NCBI RefSeq assembly: GCF_014839805.1 | Contig: NC_051119.1 | Location: 671,526 to 735,525, forward strand | Origin: Manduca sexta | Lineage: Eukaryota; Arthropoda; Insecta; Lepidoptera; Sphingidae | Length of the DNA stretch: 64,000 nucleotides | Direction: 5' to 3' | In this document: piece by piece, positions 1-10,646 of the stretch | How positions within the stretch are numbered: the first letter of the stretch is position 1 | Layout: every line of letters starts with the position of its first letter | The notes under the pieces: generated by a model | The model's database searches: none | Seen by the model: only the letters and a program-made list of their open reading frames with translations | What the model was told of the DNA's origin: nothing | Made by a program: the position numbers and the translations under genes

Positions 1-925
1 ACTTTTCGAAGGAGATAATATCCATCAAAACATTATTTTAAAAACATATGAATTAGTAATTGTTATAGAAAATTTTGTTGTCTAAAAAGTTAGTAGAGAA
101 AATTTTTAGATTTATTGACTATTTGTAAATTGTTTAATGATTACTGAACAGAGGTTTTCAAATTTGCGCTTCGAACGTCTATTTCGAAGCTCAAAATATC
201 TTAAACCACTAAGGAACATAACAATATGTTATTTTTATGTAACTAAAAAGATCCTGAAGAAAAAGTTAGTAGAGAAAAAATATCTTTTTATGTTTAATTC
301 ATGAGAAATAAAAATTCAAAGAATTCGAAAATTTCAGAAATGTTGGTCATTTAAATGATTTTTTTTTATCACTATATCTTACTTAATTGAATTTAATATT
401 AGATTACTATAATAGAAGAACATCTTCTTAAAAACATACAATTTAAAAATTCTACAAAATTAGTTCTGTTATTTTTCTATAAATATTTTAAATACCACTA
501 TAAAACGCAACGCGCAAATCGTTTCAAATTAGTCCGCCTTGAGGCTTTCTAGAGAGAGGACGTATCGCTCGTCGCTCCGGCGAGACTCCAGTTGGACTTT
601 GCTGTGCGTAGAAAAAAATAGTCACGTGTATACAGTGATTGCCACATCTTAGTACTTTAGTAAGTAAAATATTTTTTCTTTAATGATTGACAATAATTTT
701 AGTAGTTACTATAAATTATTATTATATTATTATGTTTCAGACACAATGGGAAGTAAAGCTATTTCTAGGCAAGAAAAGGAAACGTAACAACGCTGAAACT
801 TCGGCTAAAGCAAAAGCTAAAAGATTGATGTACTAATGTTATAACATGCGTCTGTAGTTATGGTTGTTGCTTTTTTTACTCATTAAACACTTGAGCATAG
901 TTACTCGAAGGAAAAAAATGGAACC
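1..925. other. AT-rich region, no supported gene
   Basis: No convincing protein-coding gene is visible. A GC-richer patch at 530-620 is followed by an intron-like interval: GTAAGT at 660-665 and a pyrimidine-rich TTTCAG ending at 740. The putative second exon opens only a 13-codon frame from ATG at 746. Another frame there ends in a short Lys/Arg/Ala-rich tail before a stop near 836. This could be the end of a transposon-borne gene or chance. Confidence 0.4.
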
Positions 926-1182
926 TTAAGGTTATAGCTTAAGGTCCATTTTTCATACATTTTGTTTCGGCTATATTTCGGCCTTTAAAATTTAATACGA
1001 CGAAATTTTAAAGGCCGTAATATCCATGCATATTAATTATTTTTACGTTATTCTTTCAACTGCGAGAACTAATCACTAACTAGACGTGAATTTAAATTCT
1101 TTACTTGTCAATACTTGTTTAGTTACCCAGATTAAAGGTGAAACAAAATGTATGAAAAATGGACCTTAAGTTATAACCTTAA
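926..1182. mobile_element. TTAA-flanked foldback MITE, copy 1
   Basis: The element begins and ends with TTAA and has terminal inverted repeats of about 40 bp (TTAAGGTTATARCTTAAGGTCC then a T-rich run ending TTTGTTTC). A second copy of 296 bp lies at 42727-43022 with its core in the opposite orientation. TTAA target duplications are typical of piggyBac-type elements, so a non-autonomous piggyBac-like MITE is the best guess. It has no coding capacity. Confidence 0.75.
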
Positions 1183-3640
1183 GCTAAAAACAATTAGCCC
1201 ATTGAAATGTTACATGAGCTTTGTATTTTTTAGAGGACCCAATTTTATTTTTAGAACATGTGTGGGGGGTCAATAGAAGCTTAATCTCAAGTTAGTGAGG
1301 TCGCCCCCCTTGTCCCCTGGCCGCCATCATGGAAAAAGGGGTGAAAACACTTTTTTCGCGATATCTCGGAAACTATGCGTCTTACATAAATTTTGTAAAA
1401 TCATAATTTGTAGCAAATGTTTATATAACTTTTTGCCCTAAATTAAAAATTAAAGAAGTTATAAGCAAAAATGTGAGAAAATGTTTATAAAAGTTTTCTT
1501 TTTTGCTCTATAACTTTTTTTTACATTTTACAAAAAATTACCTCAAACTAACTTGTAAATGATCTTTTGAGGAAAATTGTTCCCTATAATTTTTTTTTAT
1601 TTCATTCATTTAAAACGCTGTTACAGCGCTCCAAAGTTTACCGGGTTCGTCAATGCTCATGAGAATCCGGTCAAAACAAAATGTTTAACTTATTTTTGAT
1701 TTTTTTATTGTAAATATATTATTACAAAACTGGTAAATTGTTATACATGGATGTACAATCGATCGATTGATGATCGATGTCACTGAGAAGCAATACCTAT
1801 TAAAAAAAAAACTATCCAAAAAAATATAACCAACTTCCGAAAAAAGAAGTCTTTTATTTCTCACTTTAGTTATACACCTAAAAATGACATCTCATTACAT
1901 ACACCTTCTGACTCAAAATATAAATTCCAATATGTAATTTCTAATGACTTAATTTAAACTTTCAATACGCTAAATATTAAAAACTACAGATCTATGGAGT
2001 CATTATGTGGTCCATTATAAACATCGTAGCACAGTAATTTTCCTGATTTATTGTCTGATTACGGAGTTCTGGTGCCTATCTTTCGGCTTCATGATGAGCT
2101 CCACTTTACTAAAGGGTACTTTCTAAATGCAAATGCTTAATTTTTTAAGTATTTGCATTTAAAAATTGAAAATAACAATTTGTAAAATTGCCGTTAAAAT
2201 TTGTTAAAAATGTTTATTTTTTTTTTTATAATTACAAAATGATACATATAAACTATTTCATGATGAATTCTTATATATTTAATAATAGAATTCTTCATTT
2301 AACATAAATTCATAAATCATAAGTTACATTCCAATTAGATAATTGAAGCGAAAAGATCAAAAGTGGTTGGTCTGACTATAAAGATAGCCGACGCGCTAAC
2401 TCTACGCACACAGCTGCGCAACGGCTCTGTGTGAGTGAATTTTGCGAAGAATTACCTATAGTTGACTTCACGCGCGGCACGTAAACGCTCTTAAGTTTAC
2501 AAATATTTACTATGAGCGACATTCTACCGATGAAGATGAAATTAAAAAAAAATATTCAAAAGTTTTAATTTTTTAATAATAATCATAATAATAAATCAGT
2601 TTATTGTCTTATTACACAAGTGATAACATACATATTCGTATACTTATACTATAATAAAGACAAAAGAAAGCGGCTCAGCTTGTGCTGACCGGGACAGTAG
2701 TTCCGAGCAGCGCTGGTTTTCAGCCTCTCCTAACTTCCTAGGATCTTATGCAGAAATTTTATAAATATTTTCTTATAAATACAAGTACTTTACCTTAATA
2801 ACATACCTTTTTTTATTTGAATGATATTTCTTGAGCTTTTCAATTAATTAAGTTCGTGGATTTAAAAAAAGGAAAAAAGATTTTTTTTTATCAGATTAGG
2901 CGAATACCTCCAGAAAATCGTCAGATTTTGTAACATCATTTCTTCGGCATAAAGATGAACCATATATATCTTAATCTGACGCGTTCGAGTATTTCAAAAT
3001 GGCGATTTTTTTGCACATTCTAATAATAGCCGCGAGTTTGCGTCGCATCCAAATCATCAAACAATTATACAAGCTTATTTTTAGGTTAATTTAACACCTC
3101 CTTAAAAAATCTGACACGCTCGAAAAGTTTTTTTTTCATTTTCAACCCTTACGTACAACCATCCCCATCATGGAAACTATCAGATTTTCATACGTGCATT
3201 TTTAAAAATACGTTGGACATCTATGATTTCAATATCTGACGCGCTCGAGTATGTTCATGAAACAATTTTTTTTTTACATTTTTGAAAATCTATAGCCACC
3301 AATGGAAAGGTACAAGTCATATGACATTTTTTTATTCTTATCATCTAAGCTTTGCAACCCAATAGGTCTATAACGGTCGAGTAAATCCCGATTTAGCATC
3401 TTGGGCTCCCCTAATATAACTTAGATTTGGACATTCTGCTTCGAACTATGTTCCTTTATGAAAAGCTGTTTTTATCCACGCTGGTATCCGGAACTTCTTA
3501 ACCGATTTCAAATTAGTTATGTTAGTTTTGATTAGTCCCAGTTTAAAAGATAATATACTTTTGGACTCGATAATTAGCGCTGTTGTTAAGAGAAGAAAGT
3601 GTACATATTATTATAATGCGGTGTATGTAATGTGTGGCAG
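1183..3640. other. AT-rich non-coding region with a spaced repeated motif
   Basis: No gene is supported. The motif ATCTGACRCGYTCGA recurs at about 2974, 3109 and 3234, about 125-135 bases apart, so part of this may be a decayed tandem repeat or transposon. The segment at 1200-1640 resembles untranslated transposon sequence but has no open frame. Confidence 0.4.
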
Positions 3641-3787
3641 GTGGTGCTGGAGGTGCCGTGGCGCGACAACGCGTCGCTGTGGAACGAGCAGTTCGTGATC
3701 GTGTCGGAGTGCGAGCCGCGCGCCGCGCTCTACATGCTCTGCGCGCTCGCCGTGCCGCTCACCGTGCTCGCGCTCGCCTTCCAGTGA
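3641..3787 (+). CDS. C-terminal exon of an unidentified protein with a hydrophobic tail (partial)
   Basis: A splice-acceptor-like GGCAG ends at 3640, followed by 48 codons and a TGA. Nearly every codon ends in G or C, which picks this frame over the other open frames here. The peptide starts VVLEVPWRDNASLWNEQF, contains an N-glycosylation sequon (Asn-Ala-Ser), and ends in a hydrophobic stretch of about 20 residues (ALYMLCALAVPLTVLALAFQ). That fits a C-terminal transmembrane anchor or a GPI-anchor signal. I do not recognise the gene; upstream exons should lie to the left of this window or far upstream in it. A possible splice donor (CAG/GTCAGC) follows the stop by four bases. GC content is strikingly higher than in the surroundings. 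Confidence 0.5.
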   Translation: MVLEVPWRDNASLWNEQFVIVSECEPRAALYMLCALAVPLTVLALAFQ

Positions 3788-3792
3788 ACAGG

Positions 3793-4368
3793 TCAGCACA
3801 CACCACCACCGCACCACCGCACCACCACCAATACACCAAAACACCAAAACACCAACACACCACCACACCAAAACACCAAAACACCAACACACCACCACAC
3901 CAAAACACCAACACATCACCACACCAAAACACCAACACACCAAAACACCAACACACCAACACACCACCATACCACCACACCACCATACCACCACACCAAA
4001 ATACCAACACACCAAAACACCGAAACACCAACACACCACCACATCAAAACACCAACACACCACCACACCAACACACCACCACACCAACACACCAAAACAC
4101 CAACACACCAACACACCAAAACACCAACACACCAACACACCAAAACACCAACACACCAACACACCACCATACCACCACACCAAAATACCAACACACCAAA
4201 ACACCAACACACCAACACACCAACACACCAAAACACTGAAACACCACCATACCACCACATCAAAACACCAACACACCAACACACCACCACACCAAAACAC
4301 CAACACACCACCATACCACCACACCAAAACACCAACACACCAAAACACCAACATACCACCGAACCCAA
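3793..4368. repeat. CACC/CACCAAAACACCAACA minisatellite
   Basis: About 576 bases made almost only of CACCA, CACCAAAA and CACCAACA blocks in irregular order, with no G on the plus strand except in a few variants. It starts within six bases of the stop codon of the preceding exon, so it lies in that gene's 3' UTR or a downstream intron. The stop-free frames through it (for example Val-Cys-Trp-Cys repeats on the minus strand) are an effect of the simple sequence, not genes. Confidence 0.97.
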
Positions 4369-4904
4369 CAGTCAACACGCAGTTCAGTCACTCGCACCTC
4401 AACACCAGATCGAAGTCCGAACCTTCCGTTGAACTCAACCCGCTGGGTAGGTAACTAGCCTTTCAATGAACAACACATTACCACGTTAGCAACCAGCCTT
4501 CCAATATATCAAGTGTGTAATTAGCTTTCCAGCAACCAACACCAGGCCAGCGTGGTGGACTATAGACTAAACGCTATCAGTAGTTTAAAAATCCTGTGGC
4601 GAGACGGTGGCACCGTATAGGTATATTATATTTGAACTGATCACTAAGCTTCCAGTGTCCATATCCAGCTAGATCGGTGATTTTATTATCATAAACCTGA
4701 AAATTTTGAATAGAAACATAGGAAATATGTGTGGCACCTAAACAAAAGAAATATGAATGAGAGTTGTGGATATTCAATCCAAGCCTGCTTCGGAATACAA
4801 CAATCTTTATCATAGTTGTGTTCAATACTTGGCAATGAGTTGACAGCATGTTTTTTTGGCATGGCGCGATGACCCCACTACACTTGAAAGTGAGTGGAGT
4901 TTGA
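4369..4904. other. Non-coding, small repeat fragments
   Basis: Holds a scrap of SINE family C (the AGGCCAGCGTGGTGGACT motif near 4546). A minus-strand open stretch (4577-4909) has no ATG start and no recognisable domain. No gene is supported. Confidence 0.4.
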
Positions 4905-5304
4905 CCCAATAGAATGCCGACTGATGAAAGATGATTACCCCACGGCAGTCGACAGAATTATGCCGGCCTATTCAATCCGACTATACATACATAACATCAC
5001 GCATTTTATCCCCGAAGGGGTATGCAGAGGCGCAAACTAGGGCACCCACTTTTCACCAAGTATGTTCCGTCCCATGATGTGATAGGGGGCGAGCCTAACG
5101 CCATATCGGGCACAAATTCCAGACTCCGGGCTGATACTGAGCAAAAAAACCCAAATATCACTTTGCCCGACCCGGGATTCGAACCCAGGACCGACTATAC
5201 ACAGGTCAATATCGGGATGCGACACTTACGTGGACTACTATGGCGGGTTACAACTTGTGTACGGTGGTCGCTATCCGGGCGGATATAAAATATATCCTAC
5301 CAAC
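4905..5304 (-). mobile_element. Repeat family B copy split by a SINE insertion
   Basis: The two halves (4905-4987 and 5191-5304) together give the same sequence as the unsplit minus-strand copy at 62812-62990. Shared marks are GTCGACTG/CAGTCGAC arms, GCCGGCATAATT, and GGATAGCGACCGTACACAAGG, read on the element's own strand. The interruption is a family A SINE flanked by CCGACTATACA duplicated at both sides. Family B recurs at least ten times in this window; it has no open frame and its class (SINE or MITE) is not clear to me. Confidence 0.8.
4988..5190 (-). mobile_element. tRNA-derived SINE family A, 5'-truncated, with 11-bp target duplication
   Basis: Flanked by CCGACTATACA at 4977-4987 and 5191-5201. 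Its 3' end is TGATGTTAT-like and it carries the conserved TATCACATCATGGGACGG block. It stops at the B-box-like GGTTCGAATCCCGGG, so the tRNA-like head is missing compared with the full copy at 14221-14477. A truncated 5' end plus a target duplication fits LINE-driven retroposition. Confidence 0.85.
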
Positions 5305-6109
5305 GGCAGAATGACGCCTTAGGATCATTGATAAATTTATATATCAAAGCTTACGATGCTTACATAAATAAATACTAAGCCAAAGATGTCACTGAGCCTC
5401 AAATATTTCTAAACTCATTCATTTGTTAATCACGATGTTGAATTCTCAGCCAGGCGCCATAACAATTGTCGAATTTTACGCTAATACCAAATCATTGTAA
5501 ACAAGGTCAGCTCAAACTGCTTTGCAGTTTTTGCGTTGCTTTTTTTACCTACTTCAGGAAATAAGAAAGTTGTATATTCGATTGTATGTTCCCCGATTTT
5601 TCCGTCGATTTTAGACCAATTATGAAAATTATTTTTGCGTTAGATTGCGTATAGTTCCAAATTGGTACCGTTTTAAAGATCATTGATGAATGGGATTTGA
5701 AAGTGCAGAACTCCCCAAAATCAGATAGGATTTTTGATTCGTATTGGGCCCTGTTAGTAGGTATATCTATCTATAAGGAAAATTTTTAGAAGTCCAATTA
5801 CTTAATTCCTTGTCTACAATATAATAGCACAACTATCGCTCTCCCGGGACTTATTGTACCTGTTCTATTTCGTATTGTTCTTTATCATCAAAAGTATTAT
5901 ACTGTACGATTAACTCTTTAAATAATTTTCTTTCTTTCCATTATGTGTTAATGGGCAATGGAGATCACGTAATACCAAATACCGACTTGCTAATTAGCTG
6001 ACCTATCGCTACAATAATACCCTTACATCTTTTCTATCAGTATTCTTAGCTGATTTCCAATTATTATTTGGAAACAAATCCAAAACTTTACGAACATTTA
6101 CATCATCCA
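5305..6109. other. Non-coding, nothing recognised
   Basis: AT-rich sequence without a supported gene or a repeat I can match to others in the window. Confidence 0.4.
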
Positions 6110-6310
6110 TTGTAGCCACTCCTATTATGTACTGGACATAATAGGACTCAACATCTCATGTCTCAAGATGGCGAGCGCAATGCAATACCAAACAATACTT
6201 TGTAATTCAAAGTGTTGGATGGTGTTTCTACTGGTTATCGGCGGTCGTATCGCTTACCATCGGGCGAACGGCAATCTGGTCTCGTCACGCAAAGAAATTA
6301 AGAAAAATAC
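6110..6310 (+). repeat. Interspersed repeat family E, copy 1
   Basis: Recognised by ATGGCGAGCGCARTGSAATACC followed by TTGGATGGTGTTTCTACTG and the block CGGTCGTATCGCTTACCATC, shared with copies near 32.5, 34.5, 50.7, 52.1, 54.1 and 62.3 kb. The small open frames inside these copies are repeat-borne and not conserved. Confidence 0.75.
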
Positions 6311-6934
6311 ATTTGCATACAGAATCAAACTCATAGATCCCCAGTTATAATTATATTCCCGCCACGTCAGAAGCAGTCAGATGCATTCAATGAGCGCTCG
6401 GCACGCTTTAGCGCATGCGCGATGACGCGACACATGCATCGCAACACGCTTCACTGACTAAAGTTGAATCCGCACTAAACTAGGGCGGCCATAACTCACT
6501 GGAGCCATAAAAACAATTTGATTTTTGAGTACCTGTAGATAATAATCCTTAAGCAATAAAGACTCTGTTACCTTCTAGAAGGAGTAGTAGTTGAAGTAGT
6601 CGAAAAGAAAGAAGGAGAGTGTCATTTAGACCGTCATGCTTGTCTACAGAAGGACGTGTTTAAAATCTTGTGTGATATCAACTGTGCGATCTCTAATACT
6701 AATTGTAGATAGCTATCAGTGTTATGAGTTCATATTAATTGATCGTTGTTTTAATTGTTCTGTGAGATATTAACAAGCGGTAATCGCTTTTATTGCCCCG
6801 TAATACGTGTGACAAATGGAGCTATTTATAAACACCGCGACAATAACAATAAATAAAAATTAAGTGTTTGTGTGATTTACAAAGATGGTTATCTGAGCTT
6901 AACTTTGCAAAACTATAAAACTATGGTTCTACTA
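6311..6934. other. Non-coding, nothing recognised
   Basis: A GC-richer patch at 6360-6480 with several GCGCATGCGC-like runs, otherwise AT-rich. No supported gene. Confidence 0.35.
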
Positions 6935-7030
6935 GCTGATAGACGCCGGCATAATTGTGTCGACTGTCGAGGAATAATCACCTCTCGTCAGTCGACATTC
7001 TATTGAAACCCACTCCACTTATCATCAGGT
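6935..7030 (+). repeat. Repeat family B fragment
   Basis: Matches the GCCGGCATAATTGTGTCGACTG to ACCATCAGGT part of family B. The 5' half is absent. Confidence 0.65.
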
Positions 7031-7184
7031 ACAGTCAAGTCACTTTATCGTGGCCATAAAAAAGCCTATACGATTTTTACCCGCATGAATATGCCATATC
7101 GCCCTTTTAAATCTGCAGCTATAAATTAGGAAAACGTGATAAACAACTTAGAATAATTCGTAAAATTTTCGCAATAAGGAAAAG

Positions 7185-7280
7185 GTCCCTAGTCTGATTA
7201 GACCAGTGTGGGTTAAGGCTTAAACTCTCTCAGTAGTAGAGCAGGCCTGTGCCCAGCCGTGGGATTGTATTGAAACTACG
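7185..7280 (+). repeat. SINE family C 3' fragment
   Basis: Carries the TCTCAGTAGTAGAG...GGCC.GTGCCCAGC.GTGGGA tail typical of the full family C copies at 20766 and 56209. Confidence 0.55.
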
Positions 7281-7460
7281 CTATATAAGCTACTATTGTC
7301 AAAAAACAACCATGTTTAACGTAGCAAAAGCATACTGAGAAGGGCGAAATCGACAGTAAAAATTCCTTAACTTTTATGTAACTAAAGCATCGTATTCATA
7401 ACTGTGAATATTTCGTCAAGAAACAATCTATACTCTATACTATTATATAAAGCTGAAGAG

Positions 7461-7508
7461 TTTGTTTGTTTGTTTGTTTGTTTGTTTGTTTGTTTGTTTG
7501 TTTGTTTG
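7461..7508. repeat. (TTTG)12 microsatellite
   Basis: Twelve perfect TTTG units inside the Helitron 5' region. The relative at 63.1 kb has only about two to three units at the same place. Confidence 0.97.
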
Positions 7509-7513
7509 AACGC

Positions 7514-8249
7514 GCTAATCTCAGGAACTACCGGTCCAAACTGAAAAATTCTTTTTGCGTTGGATAGCCCTTTGTTCGTGGAGTGCTATAGGCTATATAT
7601 CATCACGCTATACCCGATAGGAGCGGGGCAGTAATGGCTAATCTCAGGAACTACCGGTCCAAACTGAAAAATTCTTTTTGCGTTGGATAGCCCTTTATTC
7701 GTGGAGTGCTATAGGCTATATATCATCACGCTATACCCAATAGGAGCGGAGCAGTAATGGCTAATCTCAGGAACTACCGGTTTCAACTGAAAAATCGTTT
7801 TGTGTTGGATAGCCCTTTATTTGTGGACCGCTATAAGCTATATATCATCACGCTATGACCAATAGGAGCGGAGCAGTAATGGCTAATCTCAGGAACTACC
7901 GGTCCAAACTGAAAAATTCTTTTTGCGTTGGATAGCCCTTTGTTCGTGGAGAGCTATAGGCTATATATTATCACGCTATATTCAATAGGAGCGGAGCAGT
8001 AATGGCTAATCTCAGGAACTACCGATTCGAACTGAAAAATATTTTTGTGTTGAATAGTCCTGTGTTTGTGGAATGCTCCAAGTTATATATCATAACGCTA
8101 TGACCAATAGGAGCGGAGCAGTAATGGCTAATCACAGGAACTACCGGTTTCAACTGAAAAAATCTTTTTGTGTTGGATAGCCCTTTGTTCCTGGAGTGCT
8201 GTAGGCTATATATCATCATGCTATGACCAATAGGAGCGGAGCAGTAATG
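7514..8249 (+). repeat. Six tandem copies of a 122-123-bp unit
   Basis: GCTAATCTCAGGAACTACCG opens units at 7514, 7637, 7760, 7882, 8005 and 8127, and each unit ends GGAGCGGAGCAGTAATG. Units differ by substitutions and one-base length changes, so the array is not brand new. Confidence 0.97.
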
Positions 8250-8742
8250 AAACATGTTGCAAAAACGGGGAAAATTATGAGTTTTGAGAGCTTCCGTTGC
8301 CTGCGCTGCGTAAACGGTTAAAGTTATGCAACAATGATGTATGACGGGATTGTTTCACTTAAAAGTTCTAAATAATATAACAAAGTCCCCCGCTGCATCT
8401 GTCTGCCTTAACGTGTTAAACTCAAAAACTACCTAACGTATTAAGATGAAATTTGGTATGGAGACAGTTTGAGACCCTGGGAAGAACATAGGCTCCCGGG
8501 AAACTACTATTTTTATAACGGAAAACTTTAGCCTGAATAACTTTATAACGCGGGCGGAGCCGCGAGCAAAAGCTAGTCATAAAATATACAAAAAACTTGG
8601 TTCCTTCAACTAAGTTTCTTAGCGTACTAACTTACCATGGTTTTGAACAAACAATCTTAATGATTTCTTATGTTTACGCGAATGTTAGACATTGAAATTA
8701 AACTAATTTTCGGATTCTATCGCGGTGCTAGTATTTTATTTT

Positions 8743-8788
8743 CTCCCGACGTTTCGAAGACTTTGCAGCCTTCATGGTCACGGGGGGG
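8743..8788 (-). other. Degenerate hammerhead-ribozyme-like motif (3' terminal repeat)
   Basis: Read on the minus strand: a C-run, GUGACCAU, a 6-bp stem GAAGGC/GUCUUC with loop UGCAAA, then GAAAC, GUC and GGGAG, which can pair with the opening C-run. This is the order of a type I hammerhead (stem I, CUGANGA box, stem II, GAAA, short stem III, GUC, stem I). Penelope-like elements are known to carry such ribozymes in their terminal repeats. The first box departs from consensus at two or more positions, so activity is doubtful. Confidence 0.4.
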
Positions 8789-8873
8789 ACTGAGGTGTTG
8801 TTCATCCGTAAAGTCAAAGTTACAATATCTACCTACATTTTACAATTATACAACTTTTTAAATTTTTTAAATT

Positions 8874-10440
8874 TTAGCTGTTGGTGGTCCGATCTACGCA
8901 GAATGAGCTCACAGTGTCTTGAAGTCTGGCAGCCGGTCTTTTGGGTTCCGATTTAATTAAATGTAGAACTGGATCCCAGGCTTGTGCAAGCTTCCAACCA
9001 TCTTCCCTATTGAAATTAGGATGTTTTTTCATTTCAATAGCCTCGCGAATCATCCTAGGCAGGAATCGGTGTTCTTTGGCGAGGATTTGTGGCTTGTCTA
9101 GTCGCAGATAATGATTGGCGCCTCCCTCAGAGTGTTCAGCGACTGCAGACTTCGTCGAGCGTCGGTGTTTCACGTCAGCTATATGTTCTTTCACGCGGGT
9201 CCCTATATTTCTTTTTGTTTGCCCGATATAAGAGAGGCCACAGTTGCAATCTATTTTGTATACTTCCGGTTCTTGTAGAGGTATGTGACACTTGACAGGT
9301 GGTAAAAATTGACTAATCGTCTTAGGCGGCTTAAAATAAGTTTTTATGGAAGCACGCCTCAGGATGTAGCCAATCTTGTCCGTGACTCCTCTTACATATG
9401 GTAATACAACCGGAACACGTTCAACTGTGGCTGGTTTCACTCGGTTTCTGTGACGGCGGCGTGGAATTTGGAGCTTGTTGTCTCGCAGTACTTGCTTGAC
9501 ATGTTGCAGCTCAGCGGCCAGGTGTTTCTCGTCACAGATTCCTTGTGCTCTCTGAAACAAAGATTTGCCCACGGTAGCTAACTGTTTTGGGTGGTGATGA
9601 GATTCATCGTTCAGATATTTATCAGTATGGGTCTGTTTCCGATATACAGTATGACTTAAGGTCTGATTAGGATTACGGATGATTAAAACATCTAAGAAAG
9701 CAAGAGATTTATTGTGTTCTAACTCCATAGTAAATTGGATTTTATTGTTGATAACTCCATCAATCAAATCAACTCAATCGTGCTGAGCCAATCTGTAGGT
9801 TGGTGTGTCGATTTGACTCACTATGGGACGTAGCGGAGCATTTAATTTGTGTATTTTCGGCAACCCATACAGTTTAGGCGGTTTTGCACACGAAGGAACG
9901 AGCAAGTTTACGTCAAGTTTTAACTTATCGGAGTAATCTTTTATTAAAGAGCTAGTAGCCTTTAATACTTTAGTAGTCGGGTCTGATTTGACTATTTTAT
10001 ACGTACTTACATCCGATAAAAGTTGTTCCATTTTATTATTGTAGTCTGACGTATCCATTACTACTGTCGCATTTCCTTTATCTGCACGGAGAATGGTAAG
10101 GTCCTTCATCGATCGCAAGTTCTTTAAAGCGATATATTCGTGTTTTGGAAGATTTGGTTTCGGCACTTTCTTTTGACGCAAAATTGACGAAATGTCTTGG
10201 CGTATCGCCTCCGAATCTTCCTGTTTCAAGTTATTTTTGAAGAGACTATTCTCAACATTGCAAATAATGTCTTCATACGGTATCCTTCGTGGAGTAACAG
10301 CAAAATTTAAGCCTTTCGATAAAACCTGAATTGTGTTTTCGTCCAATGTTTGTTTTGACAGATTTATCACTGCGCGTTGTCCATGGTTTGCGCGGGAGTG
10401 TATCTTATCTATGGTCGCGCACGTTCCATTCCTACACTCG
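8874..10440 (-). pseudogene. Penelope-like polyprotein remnant (RT N-terminus plus GIY-YIG endonuclease)
   Basis: The upstream part (about 10440 down to 9774) includes KPPKLYGLPKIHK and PLRPIVSQIDTPTYRLAQH, matching the fingers region of Penelope-type reverse transcriptase. The frame then hits TGA, and the next in-frame block (9767-8874) resumes at the post-catalytic region (FTMELEHNKSLAFLDVLI). It ends in a GIY-YIG nuclease (YKIDCNCGLSYIGQT with downstream R and EH residues). The palm, including the catalytic aspartate motif, is absent; I estimate 0.6-0.8 kb was deleted. The frame stays open into the right terminal repeat, so no clear ATG start is defined. The last residues run into the left terminal repeat. 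Confidence 0.9.
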
Positions 10441-10601
10441 GTGTTTTTAAGACCGGCTGCCAGACTTCAAGACACTGTGAGCTCATTCTGCGTAGATCGG
10501 ACCACCAACAGCTAAAATTTAAAAAAATAAAAAATGTTGTATAATTGTAAAATGTAGGTAGATATTGTAACTTTGACTTTACGGATGAACAACACCTCAG
10601 T

Positions 10602-10646
10602 CCCCCCCGTGACCATGAAGGCTGCAAAGTCTTCGAAACGTCGGGA
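10602..10646 (+). other. Degenerate hammerhead-ribozyme-like motif (inverted 5' terminal repeat)
   Basis: Same sequence as the motif at 8743-8788 but on the opposite strand, as expected from the inverted terminal repeats. Confidence 0.4.

Larger units (their letters stand above)
7434..8576 (+). mobile_element. Non-autonomous Helitron with internal tandem repeats
   Basis: Starts with TCTATACTATTATATAAAGC and ends in CTAG preceded by a GC hairpin (CGCGGGCGGAGCCGCG), the standard Helitron end pattern. It has no target duplication and no coding sequence. A shorter relative at 63100-63534 has the same ends and only one copy of the internal unit, so about 615 bases of this copy come from tandem expansion. 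A TTTG microsatellite sits near the 5' end. Confidence 0.8.

Noticed and set aside
3611..4378. Long open frames on both strands (up to 255 codons) across the CACC minisatellite
   Set aside because: Simple CACC/CACCA sequence has no stops in several frames; the predicted proteins are monotonous Val/Cys/Trp or Thr/Pro/His strings.
8019..8255. Minus-strand 78-codon frame with internal repeats
   Set aside because: It lies wholly inside the tandem units of the Helitron; the repeated peptide reflects the 123-bp DNA repeat.
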